From Thiotrichaceae bacterium (lineage in GTDB: Bacteria > Pseudomonadota > Gammaproteobacteria > Thiotrichales > Thiotrichaceae), in the NCBI GenBank assembly GCA_027009095.1, contig JALVDG010000218.1, positions 1-10,679 of the forward strand: a stretch of 10,679 nt of DNA. Direction: 5' to 3'. Both the position numbers and the translations under genes were made by a program. Below the pieces are notes generated by a model, which worked only from the letters and a program-made list of their open reading frames with translations, searched no databases and was not told where the DNA came from. This document shows positions 7,043-10,679 of this stretch, in pieces; within the stretch, counting starts at the first letter, position 1, and every line of letters begins with the position of its first letter.

Positions 7043-7507
7043 TTATTTTTTAGAAGTAGAGCTTGTATTGTCTGCTGTTGTTTCCTTAGGCTTTTCAGCA
7101 TCATCTGCTGTCATAGCCGTTGTTTTAGTTTTAGCTTCATCCTCAGGCTCGATAATAACACTCGCTTCTGCTTTTAGTTGTTCCATACATTCATCTAAAT
7201 AGTTTTGTAAATCATCCTCTGCCACTTTGTCTTCTTCAGCATAGGCGGTGCATTTATCAAGAAATATCTCCTCATTAACAAGATCCATCGCGAGTAGATC
7301 TTCCTCTGTAAGCTCTACTTCTTCGCCATTAAGCTCTTCGGCATTCGCTACTTCAGTGGAAGTTGATGGGATAGCGGCTTCTGTTGCTTTATTTTGTGTA
7401 GTTGATGTGTTTTTTGCTTGGTTTGTTGATGATTTATTACCATCGTCTTGGTCTCCACAGGCAACGATGAAAAGACATAAAGAGAGAATAAGGGCTATTT
7501 GTTTCAT
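7043..7507 (-). CDS. Small acidic lipoprotein, unknown function
   Basis: The 154-residue product has a lipoprotein signal peptide with lipobox IVAC (Cys17 lipidated) and Gly-Asp after it. A Ser/Thr/Asn-rich spacer follows (about 22-55). A compact acidic core (about 56-118) carries Cys86 and Cys107 in the pattern CTAYAEEDKVAEDDLQNYL-DEC, spaced 20 residues apart and probably helical, so a disulfide between two helices is plausible. The tail (119-154) is again low complexity, Thr/Glu/Lys-rich. The start is good: aagga at 7519-7515, 7 nt before the ATG. It lies 124 bp after argA on the same strand. I do not recognise a named family, although short envelope proteins with a similar Cys-Tyr-acidic-Cys core occur in gammaproteobacteria from memory. 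No function is proposed. Confidence 0.75.
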   Translation of the reverse strand: MKQIALILSLCLFIVACGDQDDGNKSSTNQAKNTSTTQNKATEAAIPSTSTEVANAEELNGEEVELTEEDLLAMDLVNEEIFLDKCTAYAEEDKVAEDDLQNYLDECMEQLKAEASVIIEPEDEAKTKTTAMTADDAEKPKETTADNTSSTSKK

Positions 7508-7570
7508 TAAAAATTCCTTGTCTTGATAACACTACTACTTTCATTAGCTTAATAGCTTAATGCCTCCATC

Positions 7571-7590
7571 AAGTACCCGTGTAGAATTAA
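7571..7590. repeat. Solo terminus of the 3072-3231 MITE family
   Basis: These 20 bases match the left end of the palindromic element at 3073-3092 at 17 of 20 positions; all three differences are transitions. No second arm follows. Flanking tgcctcc (7561-7567) and ggaggca (7591-7597) enclose it, so it is the loop of another small hairpin. It appears to be a decayed or truncated copy in the argA/lipoprotein gap. Just beyond it towards 7545 is a tandem 8-mer, tagcttaa (7545-7552 and 7553-7560). Confidence 0.5.
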
Positions 7591-7591
7591 G

Positions 7592-7605
7592 GAGGCAGTC
7601 GCCTC
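7592..7605 (-). terminator. Possible argA terminator hairpin
   Basis: Read on the minus strand, gaggc-gact-gcctc is a perfect 5-bp GC-rich stem with a tetraloop, 27 bp past the argA stop and followed by cttaattct, a poor T-tract. An alternative pairing of gcctcc with ggaggc (7591-7596 with 7562-7567) competes with it. It may attenuate rather than stop transcription into the lipoprotein gene. Confidence 0.35.
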
Positions 7606-7631
7606 GCATTATTATAGCCAATATCGAGACT

Positions 7632-8903
7632 TTATTTTAGTTGCTTAAATAGCACTTTTGAGTTGCGTTGGTAATTGTACAATGCTTTTTTCTTTGCGGG
7701 TAGGTCTTCTACCTTCCCAATAATAAAGCCTCGTTCTTTAAACCAGTCGATAGATTGAGTGGTTAAGACTAAAAGTTGCTGTAGTTTCTTTTGTTTAGCT
7801 CGTGTGGTAATCGCTTTTAGAATTTTATCGCCTTGTTCACCTGTACGATAATCGGGATGAATAACAAGACAAGCAAGCTCCCCTGTTTTTGCATCCATCT
7901 CATAAAGTGCAGCACAACCGATTATTTTTCCATCACGCTGGGTGATAATGAAGTTATTAATTTCTAGTTCGAGTTGCTCACGGGAACGTTTGATTAATAT
8001 ACCTTTTTCTTCAAGAGGTGAAATCAGCTCAATAATGCCACTCACATCATCAATAGTTGCTTGACGAATATCATCATATAGACTGGCAGTAAACATCGTG
8101 CCAATACCATCGCGTGTATAGAGTTCTAATAATAGACCACCATTTTGTTTAGCATCAACTAAATGCACACGCTTAACGCCTTGGTTTAAGGCGCTAGTAA
8201 TATCTTTTAATAAAGGATTATTATCGATAGATTGATTTATGTTTTTCAGATCAATTTCACGCGCGAGTTTATACTGTTTTTGGGTAATAAAAATGAGTTT
8301 ATTGGCTTGAATTTGTTTGGCTGTAAAGTTGGCAACGTCTTCATAACGTAGGTTATACGCCTCACCTGTGGGGGAAAAACCAAGCGATGACAGTAATACA
8401 ATATTGTTACTATCAAGTAGTGATTGAATAAGGGGGGTATTTATTTTGCGGACTTTTCCTGTGTGCTGATAGTCGACTCCTTCAAATACACCGACTGGTT
8501 TTGCGGTAATAAAGTTACCCGATAAAACCCCTAAGCCCTCGTTAATAATTGGTGGTCTATTAAGTGCATGACTGAGTTTATTTTCAATTTCTACGCGTAA
8601 AGAACCAATGGTTTCTTTGACTATTTTTAAGGTTGCAACATCAGTTATGCGTAGGTCATTAGATATATCAATCGAAAATCCAAGTTGCTGTAGGTGCTGA
8701 TCTATTTGTAAACGTGCACCGTGTACTAAAACTATATGTACACCCAAGGCAGATAGAATTGCAATATCGTTAATAATACCTGCAAAATATTCACTATCAA
8801 TCACCTCGCCTGAAAAGGCTATGACAAAGGTTTTACCTCGGTGTAAATGAATATAGGGTGCGGCTTCACGAAAAAAATCAATACGACTGTGAAGAGATGG
8901 CAT
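7632..8903 (-). CDS. argA: N-acetylglutamate synthase (ArgA)
   Basis: This enzyme acetylates glutamate with acetyl-CoA, the first step of arginine synthesis. The 423-residue product has an amino-acid-kinase-like domain (about 15-275: HRGKTFVIAFSGE, VHGARLQID, SGNFITAKPVG, GVDYQHTGKVRKI), which in this family carries arginine feedback control, and a C-terminal GNAT domain (about 280-415: RDGIGTMF at the junction, RSREQLELEI, ACLVIHPDYRTGEQGDKIL with the acetyl-CoA loop Arg353-Gly359 region, WFKERGF). Both halves track E. coli ArgA. I chose the ATG at 8903: it begins 20 residues before HRGKT, much as in E. coli, and lies 4 nt after the sbcB stop with GAGTGAAG as a possible ribosome site. The frame extends to a TTG at 8933, which would overlap sbcB by 26 bp and add ten unconserved residues. 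It is probably co-transcribed and translationally coupled with sbcB. Confidence 0.95.
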   Translation of the reverse strand: MPSLHSRIDFFREAAPYIHLHRGKTFVIAFSGEVIDSEYFAGIINDIAILSALGVHIVLVHGARLQIDQHLQQLGFSIDISNDLRITDVATLKIVKETIGSLRVEIENKLSHALNRPPIINEGLGVLSGNFITAKPVGVFEGVDYQHTGKVRKINTPLIQSLLDSNNIVLLSSLGFSPTGEAYNLRYEDVANFTAKQIQANKLIFITQKQYKLAREIDLKNINQSIDNNPLLKDITSALNQGVKRVHLVDAKQNGGLLLELYTRDGIGTMFTASLYDDIRQATIDDVSGIIELISPLEEKGILIKRSREQLELEINNFIITQRDGKIIGCAALYEMDAKTGELACLVIHPDYRTGEQGDKILKAITTRAKQKKLQQLLVLTTQSIDWFKERGFIIGKVEDLPAKKKALYNYQRNSKVLFKQLK

Positions 8904-8907
8904 GGCT

Positions 8908-10338
8908 TCACTCAAACTGCTGTACCCATGCAATGAGCTGTTGCATTAATGTTTGTTGATGTTCAGATAAATCACGTTGGGACATTTCTTCGAGTATATT
9001 ATTAAAGTCGTGCACGGTGAGTGTACTACCATATTGACCTTCGATAATACGGGCATGGCAGAATTCTTGCCACTCCCTTTGCTCATCATACTCGAGTGTT
9101 TCAGGCCAGTTGCGCGCGCGATAACGTGGGAAAAGTATATCCAGACGAATATCAGAAAAAGCAGGTTTTAAACTTGCTAATGATTCTGGTGAGGTCTTGA
9201 GAATTTGGTTGCACATTTGGCGATCACTGTAATTAATAAATCCATTATATAAAGCAGAATCGGCATCAGTTTCCCCAAAGTCACGCTTTTGTTGATACAT
9301 TTCTTGCAGACGTGCTAGCAGGTTTTTTTTATCTGCTAATAGTTTTTGTTTGTTCGCTTCAATTTCATCCCATTTTATGCCCCATTTTTCTGCCATTTCT
9401 GGGGGTAATGTATTAACGGGTGAGAGCGCAGGTGATTTATTTAAGTGAACGCCTTTTAAAGCAACTCTTACATCGCCTTCTTTACGTTCATTATTAGGTG
9501 TATAAAGATTAACGCCAATATCTTCCGCGCTAAGACTGAGTAATAACTCAGGGTCTTGGCGTAAATCAAAACAAATAATTTCATTTTTATTTGTTGGATG
9601 CTGCATTAAAGGATAGATCGGTGAGATACAGCCTTGGCTAGCAGGAAACATGCCTGATATATGCAGGACAATTTTATCAGAGTAAGCATTAACTAACTCC
9701 GCAGCCTTCGATTTTTGGCGCAGGCTAAAGTAATAATCAAATAATCGTGGTTGATGTTTTTTAATAAGACGTGCTATTTCGATGGTGGCACGAACATCGA
9801 CTAAGGCATCGTGTGCGCCTACTTGTTCGATACCATTGGCTGCGGTTAAATGTTCTAGTCTAAAGCTTGCCGTACCATCATCATGTGTTGGCCACTCGAT
9901 GCCTTCGGGGCGTAGCGCGTAGGTCATACGGACTAAATCGAGAATATCCCAACGGCTATTGCCATTTTGCCATTCACGCGCATAAGGGTCGATAAAATTG
10001 CGGTAAAAGCCAAAGCGTGTTACTTCATCATCAAAACGAATGCTGTTATAGCCTACGCCACAAGTACCTGGTTTAGAAAAAACCTCATTTATTTTTTGGA
10101 AAAATTCAGCTTCAGTAACACCCTCTTGAGCTGCTCGCTGAGGGGTGATACCTGTGATTAAAACAGCTTCAGGATGAGGGATAAAATCATGACTCGGTTT
10201 GCAGAATAACTCGATAGGATCGCCAATAGGCTCTAAATTGAGATTAGTGCGTATTGCCGCAAACTGAACAGGGCGATCTTTACGTGGGTTGACACCCCAT
10301 GTTTCATAGTCATGCCAGAGTAGAGTTGTTTCAGCCAC
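8908..10338 (-). CDS. sbcB: Exodeoxyribonuclease I (SbcB)
   Basis: The 476-residue protein is the processive 3'-5' exonuclease for single-stranded DNA used in mismatch repair and recombination. The N-terminal DEDDh exonuclease domain (about 5-195) keeps every catalytic residue: Asp10 and Glu12 (HDYETWG), Asp103 (RFDDEVTR), His176 and Asp181 (GAHDALVDV), each shifted by five from E. coli Asp15, Glu17, Asp108, His181 and Asp186. The SH3-like and helical C-terminal parts follow (HISGMF at about 227-232, ALYNGF, YRARNWPETL). The start is GTG at 10338, supported by aagga at 10350-10346, 7 nt upstream; the ATG at 10345 is out of frame. The stop TGA is 4 nt before the argA ATG. Pairing of sbcB with argA is unrelated in function but tight in spacing. 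Confidence 0.96.
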   Translation of the reverse strand: MAETTLLWHDYETWGVNPRKDRPVQFAAIRTNLNLEPIGDPIELFCKPSHDFIPHPEAVLITGITPQRAAQEGVTEAEFFQKINEVFSKPGTCGVGYNSIRFDDEVTRFGFYRNFIDPYAREWQNGNSRWDILDLVRMTYALRPEGIEWPTHDDGTASFRLEHLTAANGIEQVGAHDALVDVRATIEIARLIKKHQPRLFDYYFSLRQKSKAAELVNAYSDKIVLHISGMFPASQGCISPIYPLMQHPTNKNEIICFDLRQDPELLLSLSAEDIGVNLYTPNNERKEGDVRVALKGVHLNKSPALSPVNTLPPEMAEKWGIKWDEIEANKQKLLADKKNLLARLQEMYQQKRDFGETDADSALYNGFINYSDRQMCNQILKTSPESLASLKPAFSDIRLDILFPRYRARNWPETLEYDEQREWQEFCHARIIEGQYGSTLTVHDFNNILEEMSQRDLSEHQQTLMQQLIAWVQQFE

Positions 10339-10367
10339 GGAATCATCCTTTTATTTATTTACGTTGT

Positions 10368-10378
10368 GAGAACTTCTC
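10368..10378. promoter_or_regulatory. 11-bp dyad in the sbcB leader
   Basis: gagaa-c-ttctc is a perfect dyad located between the likely sbcB transcription start and its ribosome site. It could bind a regulator or form a tiny hairpin; no known operator consensus is matched. Confidence 0.2.
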
Positions 10379-10403
10379 TTATGATATGTGAAGCTCTCTA
10401 TCG

Positions 10404-10432
10404 ATTATTACTGTAATTTTTACTTGAAGCAA
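10404..10432 (-). promoter_or_regulatory. Putative sbcB-argA promoter
   Basis: On the minus strand TTGCTT (10432-10427) and AATAAT (10409-10404, 5/6 to the -10 consensus) are separated by exactly 17 bp. Transcription would start near 10397, giving a leader of about 60 nt. No LexA box (CTGT-N8-ACAG) overlaps it. Confidence 0.45.
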
Positions 10433-10494
10433 ATGAGTTAATATTTATGGTACTGATGTTACGCAGTATAGGAAAAATATTACCTATTTTTCTC

Positions 10495-10658
10495 CTCCGC
10501 CCGATGCGTTAGCGAGGCGGAGCCAAAATTCCCATTCTAACCGCGCCGAGCATTTGCCAGAGAGAATGGATCAGCAGTGAAAGTGTTTGAGCGGAGTTTA
10601 CGGAGCGAGTTTTTTCACTGCCCATTCTCTCGGGTAAAGCGCAGGAGGAAGCGGTTAG
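10495..10658. repeat. GC-rich nested palindromic repeat at the window edge
   Basis: The 300 bases upstream of the sbcB promoter contain no gene. From 10495 the base composition becomes GC-richer than the rest of the window. A first hairpin is ctccgcc/ggcggag (10495-10501 with 10516-10522). A larger nested foldback follows: ctaaccgc/gcggttag (10537-10544, 10651-10658), gagagaatgg/ccattctctc (10560-10569, 10622-10631) and cagtgaaa/tttcactg (10575-10582, 10613-10620), with a loop holding the direct repeat cggag. The sequence after it (to 10679) ends in ccttttctttgct, a word that I recall from repeated intergenic hairpins in other proteobacteria. The element may continue past the window. It is probably a mobile or repeated palindromic unit; a structured RNA cannot be excluded. 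Confidence 0.55.
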
Positions 10659-10679
10659 CTGGGTCGCCTTTTCTTTGCT

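Noticed and set aside
7026..7070. Bidirectional terminator between cobQ and the lipoprotein gene
   Set aside because: Only a 5-bp ctcta/tagag stem with a long AT loop is visible, partly inside the lipoprotein coding end; too weak to annotate.
7248..7526. Ser-rich open frame antisense to the small lipoprotein gene
   Set aside because: It is the mirror of an acidic, low-complexity coding region; the minus-strand frame has a signal peptide, lipobox and a good ribosome site.
10411..10426. LexA (SOS) box near the sbcB promoter
   Set aside because: CTGT is followed after 8 nt by CTTG rather than ACAG, so the second half-site fails.

Overview
The window is an AT-rich chromosomal segment from a bacterium, almost certainly a gammaproteobacterium. 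The evidence is an OxyR regulator with the canonical cysteine pair, a two-domain (kinase-like plus GNAT) ArgA, an SbcB-type exonuclease I close to the E. coli protein, and a Prx5-glutaredoxin hybrid followed by a glutathione-reductase homologue, an arrangement known from purple sulfur bacteria and other gammaproteobacteria. Genus cannot be fixed from the sequence. There are no tRNA or rRNA genes, CRISPR arrays, transposases or phage genes, but several palindromic, MITE-like repeats sit between the genes.

Layout. At 173-1982 (+) lie a DUF1287 lipoprotein with a very basic linker and a thioredoxin-fold protein of the PRX_like1 type. A foldback repeat (1985-2076) separates them from convergent oxyR (2078-2977, -). 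OxyR is divergent from a peroxiredoxin/glutaredoxin fusion (3267-3998, +), which is followed by a glutathione-reductase-like flavoenzyme (4081-5439, +). The oxyR/prx-grx intergenic region holds two OxyR-like dyads 22 bp apart, candidate promoters on both strands, and a 160-bp palindromic MITE inserted between the prx-grx promoter and its gene. A further imperfect palindrome precedes a solitary cobQ (5547-7025, +). Convergent to cobQ are a small acidic lipoprotein (7043-7507), argA (7632-8903) and sbcB (8908-10338), all on the minus strand; sbcB and argA are 4 nt apart and look co-transcribed. The last ~190 bases are a GC-richer nested palindrome that runs to the window edge.

How the genes work together. 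The core is an oxidative-stress module. OxyR senses H2O2 through Cys202/Cys211, and the Prx/Grx fusion reduces peroxides using glutathione or a glutathione-like thiol. The flavoenzyme downstream regenerates that thiol. The flavoenzyme lacks both arginines that hold the NADPH 2'-phosphate in E. coli glutathione reductase (Gln200 and Glu206 are present instead), so it may use NADH, as reported for the Chromatium glutathione-amide reductase that is likewise paired with a Prx/Grx. The upstream thioredoxin-fold protein may belong to the same physiology. CobQ (cobyric acid synthesis), ArgA (arginine synthesis) and SbcB (DNA repair) are ordinary housekeeping neighbours. The most interesting points are the probable cofactor switch, the MITE in the leader of an OxyR-controlled gene, and the odd DUF1287 lipoprotein.
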